Below, piece by piece: positions 44,027-52,768 of a stretch of 53,718 bases of DNA. Under the pieces are notes generated by a model, which was not told where the DNA came from, did not search any database, and saw nothing but the letters and a program-made list of their open reading frames with translations. Each line of letters starts with the position of its first letter. The first letter of the stretch is position 1. Source of the stretch: Acidimicrobiaceae bacterium (GTDB lineage Bacteria > Actinomycetota > Acidimicrobiia > Acidimicrobiales > RAAP-2); contig PKYQ01000009.1 in the NCBI GenBank assembly GCA_003133685.1, forward strand, positions 75,638 to 129,355. Direction: 5' to 3'. A program made the position numbers and the translations under genes.

Positions 44027-44782
44027 ATGACCGACGAGATTATGCCCGGCTGTGAACCTTTTTCCTCCCCCGGAAGCTCGATGGGAGTTCTCGTTTTGCA
44101 CGGATTCACCGGGAATCCGTATTCCATGCGCCCCCTGGCCGAACGCTGCGCGAAGGCTGGCTACAGCGTGGAATTACCTCGACTTCCCGGCCACGGCACG
44201 TCACTCGAGGACCTGGTGCCGTGGCGCTGGCCCGACTTCGTCGAGGTCGCGCTGGGGGCCTATGACGACTTGGCAGAACGATGTGACAAGGTCGCCGTCG
44301 TCGGTCTCTCGGTCGGTGGCGGACTCACGGCGTTGATCGCCGAACAGCGGCCGTCGGTTGCGGGGTGCGTCTTCATCAATCCGATGTTCAAGGGTCCCGG
44401 GGCCGAAATGGAGCAGGGACTTCAGGACTTGATCGATTCCGGTCTCGAGGTGCTCGCGACCGACCGAGGTTCGGACATCAAGAAAGAGGGCACGACCGAA
44501 GCGAAGTATGAGGGCTGGCCGCTTCGCGCGTTACAGAGCGTGATCGAGGGCGTCGAGGTCGTCGACGCCAACCTGTCATCGATCACTGCGCCGAGCCTGT
44601 TGCTCTCCAGTCGCGAAGACCACACCGTGGCCCCTGACAACGGTGACGAAATCGTCGAGAATTCCTCAGGTCCCGTTGAGCGAATCTGGCTTGAAGAGTC
44701 GTATCACGTCGCGACGCTGGATAATGACCAAGAACTCGTCGAGCGTTCGACCGCGGAGTTCCTCGCGAAGGTCTTGGTGTAA
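44027..44782 (+). CDS. Alpha/beta hydrolase, carboxylesterase/monoacylglycerol lipase-like
   Basis: A 251-residue alpha/beta hydrolase. LHGFTGNPYSMRPLAE forms the oxyanion region. The nucleophile elbow is GLSVGG with S95, the acid lies in SSREDHTVAP, and the histidine in EESYHVATLDND. The pattern fits the small thermophilic carboxylesterase/monoacylglycerol lipase group, which cleaves short acyl esters. The gatC ATG overlaps its stop (TAATG), so it shares the gatCAB transcript, though no functional link is known. Confidence 0.85.
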   Translation: MTDEIMPGCEPFSSPGSSMGVLVLHGFTGNPYSMRPLAERCAKAGYSVELPRLPGHGTSLEDLVPWRWPDFVEVALGAYDDLAERCDKVAVVGLSVGGGLTALIAEQRPSVAGCVFINPMFKGPGAEMEQGLQDLIDSGLEVLATDRGSDIKKEGTTEAKYEGWPLRALQSVIEGVEVVDANLSSITAPSLLLSSREDHTVAPDNGDEIVENSSGPVERIWLEESYHVATLDNDQELVERSTAEFLAKVLV

Positions 44783-45081
44783 TGGCGAGCCTTCGTCGTG
44801 AGGACGTCGCTCACGTCGCTAAGTTGGCGCGCTTGACGATGAGCGACGCGGAACTCGATAAGTTCACCGCGCAACTGGGCCAGGTCCTCGACCACGCCGG
44901 TGATATGAACGCGCTCGATCTCGAAGGTGTGATTCCCACGGCGCATCCGTTCGGTCTGATCAACGTCGTTCGCGACGACGAACGGCGGGCCTGTCTCGAT
45001 CACGACGTCGTGATCGCCATGGCGCCCGATGCCGAAGACGGGCGTTTCGCCGTGCCGCGCATCTTGGGCGAAGCGCCGTGA
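44782..45081 (+). CDS. gatC: Asp/Glu-tRNA amidotransferase subunit C
   Basis: A 99-residue GatC. The N-terminal LRREDVAHVAKLARLTMSDAELDKF and the C-terminal RRACLDHDVVIAMAPDAEDGRFAVPRIL are family hallmarks. It clamps GatA and GatB together in the complex that converts Glu-tRNA-Gln or Asp-tRNA-Asn to the amide form. Its stop overlaps the gatA GTG. Confidence 0.95.
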   Translation: MASLRREDVAHVAKLARLTMSDAELDKFTAQLGQVLDHAGDMNALDLEGVIPTAHPFGLINVVRDDERRACLDHDVVIAMAPDAEDGRFAVPRILGEAP

Positions 45082-46502
45082 AGAGCGTTCGTCAAACGGC
45101 GCTCGACGTCCAAAACGGTGACGCGAGCGCGCTCTCGGTCCTCGAAGAGTCGCTCGCGCGCATCCGGGCTCGTAACGACGAGCTCAATGTCTTTCTCTAC
45201 GTCGATGAAGAGGGCGCGCGGGCCGCGGCGAGCGCGCTCGACGAGCGCGTCGCACGCGGCGAGAACGTCGGAGCCCTCGCCGGGGTGCCCGTCGCCCTGA
45301 AGGACAACCTGTGTCAGACGAACATCCCCACGACCTGTTCGTCCAAGATCCTCGAGGGGTGGCGCCCGCCCTACAGCGCCACGGTCGTCGATCGACTGTT
45401 GCTCGCTGGCGCCGTGCCCGTTGGCAAGACCAACCTCGACGAGTTCGCCATGGGCTCGTCGACCGAGAACTCGGCCTTCGGTCCCACGAAGAATCCCCTC
45501 GACACGACCCGAGTTCCCGGTGGATCGTCCGGCGGCTCGGCCGCCGCGGTGGCGGCCGACATGACGCCGCTCGCCCTCGGCAGTGACACCGGCGGCTCGA
45601 TTCGTCAACCGGCCGCGCTCTGCGGACTGATCGGTGTCAAGCCGACCTACGGGCTCGTCTCTCGTTACGGTCTCATCGCCTTCGCCAGCTCGTTGGACCA
45701 GATCGGTCCGCTCACCAAGACCGTCACCGACGCCGCGATGGCGCTCGAGGTGATCGCGGGACACGACCCACTCGATTCGACGTCGCTCCCCGAGCCGTCG
45801 CCGTCGTTGGTCGCCCACGTCGAAGACGGCGTCGCGGGCAAGCGCGTCGGCGTGGTTCGCGACCTCATTGACGGCGCGGACGAAGATGTCGTGGCCGCAG
45901 TCGAGCGCGCGGTCGAAGTGCTCAAGGAGGCCGGCGCCACGATCGTCGAGCTCTCGGTGCCCGAATTCCGTTTGGGACTGAGCGCGTACTACTTGATCGC
46001 TCCGGCCGAGGCCTCGAGCAACCTCGCGCGTTTCGACGGTGTGCGTTACGGGTTACGCGTGAACGCCGACGACGTCACCGCGATGATGGAAGCGACGCGC
46101 ACCGCCGGCTTCGGTGAGGAAGTGAAGCGCCGCATCATGCTCGGCACGTACGCGCTCTCGGCCGGCTACTACGACGCCTACTACGGACAGGCGTTGAAGG
46201 TCCGCACACTCACGATCGACGCTTTTCGCCGCGCCTACCACGAGGCCGACTTGCTGCTCGGTGCGACGACGCCGTCGGTCGCCTTCGAATTCGGATCGAA
46301 GACCGCCGACCCGATGGCGATGTATCTGTCGGACGTCTTCACCATTCCGAGCAACCTCTCCGGTGAGCCGGCGATCTCGATTCCCTTCGGCACCGGCGAG
46401 GCGGGACTCCCGATCGGCGTGCAACTGCTCGGTCCGGGCCGCAGCGAAGCGCAGCTGTTCGCGGGGGCGCGCGTCCTCGAGATCGCCGACGGTCGACCAT
46501 GA
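45078..46502 (+). CDS. gatA: Asp/Glu-tRNA amidotransferase subunit A
   Basis: A 474-residue amidase-signature enzyme. The catalytic Lys is K75 (PVALKDN), the cis-Ser S150 (PGGSSGGSAAAVAAD) and the nucleophile S174 (GSDTGGSIRQPA). It releases ammonia from glutamine and channels it to GatB. The GTG start overlaps gatC and the stop overlaps gatB as ATGA, so the three subunits are made in tight balance. Length is normal. Confidence 0.96.
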   Translation: MKSVRQTALDVQNGDASALSVLEESLARIRARNDELNVFLYVDEEGARAAASALDERVARGENVGALAGVPVALKDNLCQTNIPTTCSSKILEGWRPPYSATVVDRLLLAGAVPVGKTNLDEFAMGSSTENSAFGPTKNPLDTTRVPGGSSGGSAAAVAADMTPLALGSDTGGSIRQPAALCGLIGVKPTYGLVSRYGLIAFASSLDQIGPLTKTVTDAAMALEVIAGHDPLDSTSLPEPSPSLVAHVEDGVAGKRVGVVRDLIDGADEDVVAAVERAVEVLKEAGATIVELSVPEFRLGLSAYYLIAPAEASSNLARFDGVRYGLRVNADDVTAMMEATRTAGFGEEVKRRIMLGTYALSAGYYDAYYGQALKVRTLTIDAFRRAYHEADLLLGATTPSVAFEFGSKTADPMAMYLSDVFTIPSNLSGEPAISIPFGTGEAGLPIGVQLLGPGRSEAQLFAGARVLEIADGRP

Positions 46503-47926
46503 CCTTGCGCGACGGCTGGGAGATGGTGGTGGGGCTCGAGGTCCACACGGAACTCAAGACCTACACCAAGATGTTTTGTGGTTGTGCCAACGCCTTCGGC
46601 GCCGCGCCGAACACCCTCGTCTGCCCGGTCTGCCTGGGGCTTCCCGGCTCGTTGCCCGTGCTGAACGTGCGCGCCGTCGAATTGGCGATGGCGATCGGGA
46701 CCGCTCTCCAGAGCACGATCTCGCCGTCCACGTTTCACCGCAAGAACTATTTCTATCCCGATATGCCCAAGGACTTCCAGATCAGTCAGTACGACCTGCC
46801 GATCAACGTCGGCGGCTACCTCGACTTGCCGGACGGTTCACGGGTTGCAATCGAGCGCGCCCACCTCGAAGAGGACACCGGCAAATCGACGCACCTGGGG
46901 GGCGGTGGTCGCATCCACGGGGCCGACCGCTCACTCGTCGACTACAACCGATCCGGCGTGCCCTTGGTCGAGATCGTCTCGGGACCGGACATTCGAAGTT
47001 CGGCCCAGGCCCGGACCTACGCCGCCGAGCTTCGCGGCATCTTGATTGCGACCGGCGCCTCGGACGGACGAATGGAAGAGGGTTCGGTGCGCATCGACGC
47101 CAACGTCTCGGTGCGCCGTTCGGGAGAACCGCTCGGCACCCGCTGCGAGATCAAGAACCTGAATTCGCTGCGCAGTCTCGTGCGCGCCATTGACTTCGAA
47201 GCCGCGCGACAAGTCGAGTTACTCGAAGGGGGCGGCACCGTCCGTCAAGAGACTCGGCACTGGGACGAGAACCTCGGCTCGACCTCGACGATGCGCGTCA
47301 AAGAAGAAGCCGACGACTACCGCTACTTCCGAGAGCCCGATCTTGTCGATCTCGTCCCCGATCAGGCGTGGCAGGACCGGGTTCGCGATGGTCTCCAACC
47401 GATGCCCGCCGAGCGTCGCGCCGTTCTGACCCAACGCCTCGGCGATCGCGCGCCGGCACTCCGTGACGCGCTCGAGGTGGTGATCGACCTCGGTCTCGAC
47501 CCCTACGTGATCGCCGCCCTCGATGCCGAGGTCGACGCAGATCTCGCCTTCGCGCGCGCCGCCAACGAGATCGCCAGCGACCTCGTTCACGTGGATAACT
47601 TGAGCGTCGAATCGTACGTCGCGACGCTGCGCATGGAACAGAGTGGCGACCTGTCCGCGACCCAGGCCAAGACGGTACTGGTAGAGATTCTCGCGAACGG
47701 GGGAGAGCCCGTGTCGATTGCGCAGAGCAAGGGATTCGAGCGACTCGCTTCCGGTGCATTGGGTGAGGTCGTGGCCAAATTAATTGAAGAGAACCCGGAC
47801 GAGTGGTCGCGCTACCGCGACGGTAACGAGAAGTTGGCGCAGTTCTTCATTGGCCAGGTGATGAAACTCACCAAGGGCCAGGCGAACGGCAAAGAAGTGA
47901 TCGCCGCACTCCAAGCGCGTCGCTAG
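46499..47926 (+). CDS. gatB: Asp/Glu-tRNA amidotransferase subunit B
   Basis: A 475-residue kinase-like GatB. It opens with WEMVVGLEVHTELKTYTKMFCGC, which carries zinc-site cysteines together with the later VCPVCLGLPG. It has HRKNYFYPDMPKDFQISQYDLPI and ends in a YqeY-type tail (FIGQVMKLTKGQANGKEV). It phosphorylates the mischarged tRNA carboxylate and completes amidation with ammonia from GatA. The ATG overlaps the gatA stop. Confidence 0.96.
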   Translation: MTLRDGWEMVVGLEVHTELKTYTKMFCGCANAFGAAPNTLVCPVCLGLPGSLPVLNVRAVELAMAIGTALQSTISPSTFHRKNYFYPDMPKDFQISQYDLPINVGGYLDLPDGSRVAIERAHLEEDTGKSTHLGGGGRIHGADRSLVDYNRSGVPLVEIVSGPDIRSSAQARTYAAELRGILIATGASDGRMEEGSVRIDANVSVRRSGEPLGTRCEIKNLNSLRSLVRAIDFEAARQVELLEGGGTVRQETRHWDENLGSTSTMRVKEEADDYRYFREPDLVDLVPDQAWQDRVRDGLQPMPAERRAVLTQRLGDRAPALRDALEVVIDLGLDPYVIAALDAEVDADLAFARAANEIASDLVHVDNLSVESYVATLRMEQSGDLSATQAKTVLVEILANGGEPVSIAQSKGFERLASGALGEVVAKLIEENPDEWSRYRDGNEKLAQFFIGQVMKLTKGQANGKEVIAALQARR

Positions 47927-47964
47927 GGGACCTTCGCTGACCTCAAGTCGGTTGCTCGAAGAAG

Positions 47965-47970
47965 TAGGTT
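47965..47970 (+). promoter_or_regulatory. -10 of leaderless DUF3048 promoter
   Basis: TAGGTT, six bases before ATG 47977. Confidence 0.5.
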
Positions 47971-47976
47971 TTTGCC

Positions 47977-49008
47977 ATGCGTCGTAGTCCCCTCGTCCTC
48001 GCGGCAGTGCTGAGCGTGAGCGCAATCGCGACGAGCGTCAGCGGCGCTGATACGACGACCACGACGTCCACGTCGTCGACGACGACGACCACGACCACGA
48101 CCACGACGACGACTGTGGTGCATCGACGCGTCGCGGCGTTGACGGGCCTACCGGACCCGACCGCCGTCACCAAACGCCGTTCGGCGCTCACCATCAAGAT
48201 GGACAACACCCCTCAGGCTCATCCGCAGTATGGCGTCAACGAAGCCGACGTGGTGTACGAAGAGATCGTCGAGGGTGGGATCACTCGACTGGCCGCCATC
48301 TTCAATTCGAACTTGCCGACCAAGGTCGGACCGGTGCGATCGGTTCGCCGCACGGACCGTGAGATCGTCTTTCCTATCGGCGGCATATTCGCGTTTTCCG
48401 GCGGTGCCCAGTACGCCATCACCAGCATCGAGACAGCGCCGGTCGCGCTGATTGATCAATCGAACGCCGGTGCGGCGATGTTCCGCGACCCCACGCGCCC
48501 GCCGCCGCACAACCTGTTCGCCAACGCAGTCCTGCTCATGAAAGAGGGTGGCAAAGTCCATACGCCGCCGGCGCTCTTCAGCTACCTGCCCCGCAAAGCG
48601 CCCCCGGTCGGCGCGCCGGCCGGTTCGTTCACGGTGAACTTCGGATCGGGCTTCGCGACGTCGTATCAGTGGGACACGCAGACCCACGACTGGCTGCGCT
48701 CGATCTTCGGCGCACCCGACGTCACGGCGACCGGCGTGCGAGTGGCACCGACCAACGTGATCGTGATGAGCGTGAAGTACTACGGCGGCGTCGGCGTCGA
48801 AGGCTCCTACGCCCAGATGGTCGGCTCGGGCCCGGTCGAGATCTTCTCCGACGGTCGACTTCAGAAGGGGAAGTGGTTTCGACGCAATATCCGACTGAAG
48901 ACGGCCTATCGCTCAGCGTCGGGCAAGGTCATTGTGCTGCGTCCCGGTCAGACGTGGGTCGAACTGCTCGCGACCGGTGAGACGGTCAGCGTGTACGCGC
49001 ATTCCTAG
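47977..49008 (+). CDS. DUF3048 (YerB-like) secreted protein
   Basis: A 343-residue envelope protein. A signal peptide (MRRSPLVLAAVLSVSAIATSVSG) is followed by a run of about twenty Thr/Ser residues. The two DUF3048 domains follow, with the hallmark ALTIKMDNTPQAHPQYGVNEADVVYEEIVEGGITRLAAIF and the later PTNVIVMSVKYYGGVG. The fold is known from Bacillus YerB; the function is unsettled, perhaps cell-wall related. The promoter -10 TAGGTT lies six bases before the ATG. The Thr linker matches that of the pseudokinase. Confidence 0.9.
   Translation: MRRSPLVLAAVLSVSAIATSVSGADTTTTTSTSSTTTTTTTTTTTTVVHRRVAALTGLPDPTAVTKRRSALTIKMDNTPQAHPQYGVNEADVVYEEIVEGGITRLAAIFNSNLPTKVGPVRSVRRTDREIVFPIGGIFAFSGGAQYAITSIETAPVALIDQSNAGAAMFRDPTRPPPHNLFANAVLLMKEGGKVHTPPALFSYLPRKAPPVGAPAGSFTVNFGSGFATSYQWDTQTHDWLRSIFGAPDVTATGVRVAPTNVIVMSVKYYGGVGVEGSYAQMVGSGPVEIFSDGRLQKGKWFRRNIRLKTAYRSASGKVIVLRPGQTWVELLATGETVSVYAHS
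48052..48113 (+). repeat. Trinucleotide repeat encoding the Thr linker
   Basis: About twenty ACG/ACC/TCG codons in a row at the start of the DUF3048 protein. Such a tract is prone to slippage by whole codons, which would change linker length without breaking the frame. Confidence 0.7.
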
Positions 49009-49173
49009 CTCGTCACTGACTATCAACCACTACGAGGCCCCCGAGTTCGGCCCCGGGATGCGCGAGATGTTCATGGTCGCCGGCGATAAGAATGGCGTTG
49101 GTGGCGGAAAGGGAAGCCGTTACCATGAGGAAATCATCTTGTGCTGTCGTGTCGGATGTGCTTAGATAAAGGC

Positions 49174-49227
49174 GTGACGACCCGTAACGACATTCTCATG
49201 GTGGTAGTAGGCGCGCGGCGCCGGTAG
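49174..49227 (+). CDS. ilvB leader peptide (17 residues)
   Basis: GTG begins MTTRNDILMVVVGARRR, a 17-residue frame with Ile, Leu and three Val codons close together and an arginine-rich end. It ends 21 bases before the attenuator stem. Branched-chain codon runs in a short frame before ilvB are the classical arrangement of translation-coupled attenuation. TTAGAT lies six bases before the GTG, so the leader peptide itself would be translated from a leaderless RNA. Confidence 0.7.
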   Translation: MTTRNDILMVVVGARRR

Positions 49228-49248
49228 TCACGCTCACACGTACTCCGG

Positions 49249-49276
49249 AGGCCTCCCAAACATGGGAGGCCTTTTT
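49249..49276 (+). terminator. Attenuator terminator of ilvBNC
   Basis: AGGCCTCCC (49249-49257), a six-base loop and GGGAGGCCT (49264-49272), followed by TTTT. It ends 25 bases before the ilvB start. Its position between the leader peptide and ilvB marks it as an attenuator. Confidence 0.85.
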
Positions 49277-49301
49277 GCTTATCTAAGAACAAAGGAACAT
49301 T

Positions 49302-51017
49302 GTGCAACTCACAGGAGCCCAGGCACTAATCAGGAGCCTCGAACAAGAGGGCGTCGACACGATATTCGGACTGCCCGGTGGCGCCATTCTCCCCGTGTAC
49401 GACCCGCTCCTCGACTCCTCAATTCGCCACATCCTCGTACGTCACGAACAGGGCGCCGGTCACATGGCCGAGGGCTACGCCCTGGCGACCGGGCGACCGG
49501 GCGTCGCCATGGTCACGAGTGGCCCCGGTGCGACGAACATCGTCACGCCGATCGGCAACGCCCACATGGACTCGACACCGCTCGTCGTGATCACCGGCCA
49601 GGTCGCGACCGCCTCCATCGGTACCGACGCCTTCCAGGAGTGCGACATCACCGGCATCACCATGGGGATCACCAAGCACAACTTCCTCGTCCAATCGGCT
49701 CAGGAGATCCCGCGCGCCGTCGCGGCGGCCTTCCATTTGGCGACGACGGGTCGACCGGGACCGGTCTTGATCGACGTACCCAAGGACGTGACCCAGTCGA
49801 TGATGGACTGGTGGTACCCGGCGAGCATCGAGGAGTACGACTTGCCGGGCTATCGTCCCGAGATCCCGCTCGACCAAGAGGCCGTTGAGCGCGCGGTGGC
49901 GCTCATCGCCGAATCGGAGCGACCGGTGCTCTACGTCGGCGGCGGCACGTTGAAATCGCGCGCATCACAAGAACTGCTGGCCTTCGCCGAGCGCACGGGC
50001 ATGCCGGTCGTGACGACGTTGATGGCCCGCGGGGCGTTCCCGGACTCGCACGAACAACACCTCGGCATGCCCGGCATGCACGGCATGTACACCGCGGTCA
50101 CCGCGATTCAAAAGAGTGACCTGCTGATCTCACTCGGCGCGCGATTTGATGACCGGGTGACGGGCAAGATCCCCGCCTTCGCCGCTGGGGCGAAGGTCAT
50201 CCACGTGGACATCGATAAGGCCGAGTTCAACAAGGTTCGTCACGCCGACGTCGCGATTCAGAGCAATGTGGCCGCGGCGCTGGTGGCATTCGACGCCGCC
50301 CAGGCAACGCCGCGCAACCTCGACGTGTGGTGGAAGGCCATCAACGACTGGCGCGACCAGTACCCGCTGGTCTACGACGAACCAACGGCCGACGGACCGC
50401 TCCGACCGCAGCACGTCATCGAGGCAATCGCCGCCAAGGCTGCACCGGGCACCATCGTCGCATCCGGCGTCGGACAACACCAGATGTGGGCATCCCAGCA
50501 CTGGAAATTCGAAGAGCCCGGCACGTGGATCAACTCAGGGGGAGCGGGGACGATGGGATTCGGAGTGCCCGCCGCGATCGGCGCGAAGGTCGGTCGACCG
50601 GAACGTACGGTGTGGTGCATCGACGGCGACGGCTGCTTCCAAATGACGGCCCAGGAGTTGACGACGGCCCGCTCGGAGGGAATACCGATCAAGGTGGCGA
50701 TCCTCAACAATGCCTACCTGGGAATGGTTCGACAGTGGCAAGAGATGTTCTACGAAGAGCGCTACTCCGAGGTGTACCTCAGCGCCGACCTTCCCGACTA
50801 CGTGAAGTGGGCCGAGGCGATGGGCTGTGTCGGACTTCGTGCGCGCACGCTCAAGGAGATGCACGAGGTGATCGACGAGGCCAACACCATCAACGACGTG
50901 CCGGTCGTCATCGACTTTCGCACCGACGCCGAAGAGAAGGTCTTCCCGATGGTCGCCGCGGGCGCGAGCAACGATGACATCATCGTGCACCCGTTGCAGC
51001 GAGGTGAACGTCGATGA
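49302..51017 (+). CDS. ilvB: Acetohydroxyacid synthase, large subunit
   Basis: A 571-residue ThDP enzyme. The activating glutamate is E49 ([15 protein letters not shown]). [13 protein letters not shown] opens the chain, and [14 protein letters not shown]...[12 protein letters not shown] is the ThDP-Mg motif. It makes acetolactate or acetohydroxybutyrate for valine, leucine and isoleucine. AAAGGA precedes the GTG start. The stop overlaps the ilvN ATG, and the upstream leader gives attenuation control by branched-chain aminoacyl-tRNA supply. Confidence 0.95.
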   Translation: MQLTGAQALIRSLEQEGVDTIFGLPGGAILPVYDPLLDSSIRHILVRHEQGAGHMAEGYALATGRPGVAMVTSGPGATNIVTPIGNAHMDSTPLVVITGQVATASIGTDAFQECDITGITMGITKHNFLVQSAQEIPRAVAAAFHLATTGRPGPVLIDVPKDVTQSMMDWWYPASIEEYDLPGYRPEIPLDQEAVERAVALIAESERPVLYVGGGTLKSRASQELLAFAERTGMPVVTTLMARGAFPDSHEQHLGMPGMHGMYTAVTAIQKSDLLISLGARFDDRVTGKIPAFAAGAKVIHVDIDKAEFNKVRHADVAIQSNVAAALVAFDAAQATPRNLDVWWKAINDWRDQYPLVYDEPTADGPLRPQHVIEAIAAKAAPGTIVASGVGQHQMWASQHWKFEEPGTWINSGGAGTMGFGVPAAIGAKVGRPERTVWCIDGDGCFQMTAQELTTARSEGIPIKVAILNNAYLGMVRQWQEMFYEERYSEVYLSADLPDYVKWAEAMGCVGLRARTLKEMHEVIDEANTINDVPVVIDFRTDAEEKVFPMVAAGASNDDIIVHPLQRGERR

Positions 51018-51538
51018 GCCCCGAACCGTACTTAGGAGAGGTTTCTCGCACACCGGTGCGTCACCACATCCTCTCCGTGCTCGTTGAGAACAAGGCGGGT
51101 GTGCTGGCTCGAATCGCCGGGTTGTTCGCTCGTCGCGGGTTCAACATCTACTCGTTGGCGGTCGCCCCGGCCGAGAGTCACGCCAGGTTCTCTCGCGTCA
51201 CTATCGTCGTCGACGCCGAATCTGCGCCCCTCGAACAGATCGTCGGACAGCTGGACAAATTGGTCAACGTCGTGGCGATTAACGACCTCGCGCCGCGCGA
51301 CGCCGTGGAACGCGAACTGCTCCTGGCGACGCTGCCCTTGGGTGACGAGCATCGTTCGGCCATGCTCGACACGATCACGAAGGCCGGCGCGTCGATCGTC
51401 GACGTCGGACCGACGTCGGTCACCGTGATGCTCGCGGGGACGCCCGGCGCGTGCGACGAGCTCGAACGGGCGCTCGAAGACTTCGCCGAGGTCGAGCTCC
51501 ATCGAACCGGTCGCGTGGCACTCCCTAGACTTGGCTGA
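51014..51538 (+). CDS. ilvN: Acetohydroxyacid synthase, small (regulatory) subunit
   Basis: A 174-residue ACT-domain subunit. The first ACT domain holds [38 protein letters not shown], which contains the valine-binding region. The C-terminal domain has [33 protein letters not shown]. It stimulates IlvB and gives valine feedback inhibition. The ATG overlaps the ilvB stop. The symbol ilvH is also used for this family. Confidence 0.94.
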   Translation: MSPEPYLGEVSRTPVRHHILSVLVENKAGVLARIAGLFARRGFNIYSLAVAPAESHARFSRVTIVVDAESAPLEQIVGQLDKLVNVVAINDLAPRDAVERELLLATLPLGDEHRSAMLDTITKAGASIVDVGPTSVTVMLAGTPGACDELERALEDFAEVELHRTGRVALPRLG

Positions 51539-51574
51539 CCGAAGACCGACAATTAGCAGAATGAAGGACTCCCC

Positions 51575-52609
51575 ATGACCACGATGTACTACGAAGCCGA
51601 CGCCAAGCCCGAGCTCTTGAAGTCAAAGAAGATCGCCATTCTCGGCTACGGATCCCAGGGCCACGCGCACGCGCTGAATCTGCACGACGGTGGCTACGAC
51701 GTTCGCGTGGGACTGCGAACCGACTCCTCGTCAATCGCCAAGGCCGAAGCCTCGGGACTTCGCGTACTGTCCATTGCCGACGCCTGCGCCGAGGCCGACG
51801 TCATCATGGTGCTCGTGCCCGATACTGAACAAAAGCGCACCTACGACGCCGAGATCGCGCCCCATCTCACGGCCGGTAAATGCCTACTCTTCGCGCACGG
51901 CTTCAACATCCGCTTCGATCTGATCAAGCCGCCGGCCGACGTCGACGTGGCGATGGTTGCCCCGAAGGGGCCCGGACACCTGGTGCGACGCACGTACTTG
52001 GAGGGTGGCGGCGTGCCCGCGCTCGTGGCCGTGCAACAAGACGCCACCGGACACGCCCACGACATCGCGCTCGCGTACGCGCACGGTATCGGCGCCACGC
52101 GCGCCGGGGTGCTCGAGACGACGTTCACTGAAGAGACCGAGACCGACCTTTTCGGCGAGCAGGCCGTGCTCTGCGGCGGCGTGTCGGCGCTGGTTCGCGC
52201 CGGTTACGAGACGCTCGTTGAGGCGGGCTATCAACCGGAGAGCGCCTACTTCGAGTGCCTGCACGAACTGAAACTGATCGTCGACTTGATGTACGAAGAG
52301 GGCATCACCGGCATGCGCTTCAGCGTTTCGGACACTGCTGAGTACGGCGACCTGACTCGGGGACCGCGGGTCATCAACGAATCAGTGAAGAAAGAGATGA
52401 AGCAGATCCTCACGGAGATCCAAGACGGAACCTTCGCCGCCGAGTGGATCTTGGAGAACGAGATTGGACGCCCCCGCTACCGCGAACTCCGTGACGCCGG
52501 AAAGAAGCACCCGATTGAGGACATTGGCCAAAAGCTTCGCGCCATGATGCCATTCGTCTCGGCCGGCAAGCAGAAGGTCTCCGAGGTTTCTGGGGGAGAC
52601 ACCGACTGA
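51575..52609 (+). CDS. ilvC: Ketol-acid reductoisomerase
   Basis: A 344-residue class I reductoisomerase. The nucleotide motif is [15 protein letters not shown], followed by [15 protein letters not shown]. That R-x-D/S-S loop resembles NADPH-preferring forms. The Mg-binding KARI domain has [51 protein letters not shown]-like residues. It converts acetolactate to dihydroxyisovalerate. GAAGGA precedes the ATG. The gap of 36 bases from ilvN keeps it in the operon. Confidence 0.95.
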   Translation: MTTMYYEADAKPELLKSKKIAILGYGSQGHAHALNLHDGGYDVRVGLRTDSSSIAKAEASGLRVLSIADACAEADVIMVLVPDTEQKRTYDAEIAPHLTAGKCLLFAHGFNIRFDLIKPPADVDVAMVAPKGPGHLVRRTYLEGGGVPALVAVQQDATGHAHDIALAYAHGIGATRAGVLETTFTEETETDLFGEQAVLCGGVSALVRAGYETLVEAGYQPESAYFECLHELKLIVDLMYEEGITGMRFSVSDTAEYGDLTRGPRVINESVKKEMKQILTEIQDGTFAAEWILENEIGRPRYRELRDAGKKHPIEDIGQKLRAMMPFVSAGKQKVSEVSGGDTD

Positions 52610-52768
52610 TTTTCTGATCTCTCGCAGGAACCGCTGAGGAGTTGAATGTCGCGATTTAGGGTCAGACGGAGTTACGCCGATATGACGTCGAGTGTCTCTG
52701 GAATCAATGCGACGGACGGCGCGACTGGTCCGCTAAGTGGGGCAATCCAGCGCCGTTAGGCTTTCGAA
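52610..52768. other. Gap after ilvC
   Basis: This 159-base gap has no hairpin that I can see directly after ilvC. Its only clear signal is the -10 TAGGCT at 52757-52762. Confidence 0.5.
52757..52762 (+). promoter_or_regulatory. -10 of leaderless CoA-transferase promoter
   Basis: TAGGCT, six bases before GTG 52769. Confidence 0.5.

Larger units (their letters stand above)
49009..49301 (+). promoter_or_regulatory. Leader region of ilvBNC
   Basis: The first 150 bases hold no gene I can support. A short ATG frame at 49069-49165 looks accidental. The second half holds the -10 TTAGAT, the leader peptide at 49174-49227, the GGCGC-GCG-GCGCC stem near 49211-49222 and the attenuator at 49249-49276. 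Confidence 0.65.

Noticed and set aside
48052-48113. Tandem trinucleotides looking like a CRISPR or satellite array
   Set aside because: The units are three-base Thr/Ser codons in frame inside a secreted protein; there are no spacers.
49069-49170. Short ATG frame upstream of the ilv leader
   Set aside because: No recognisable product or ribosome-binding site and it ends inside the promoter of the leader peptide; probably chance.
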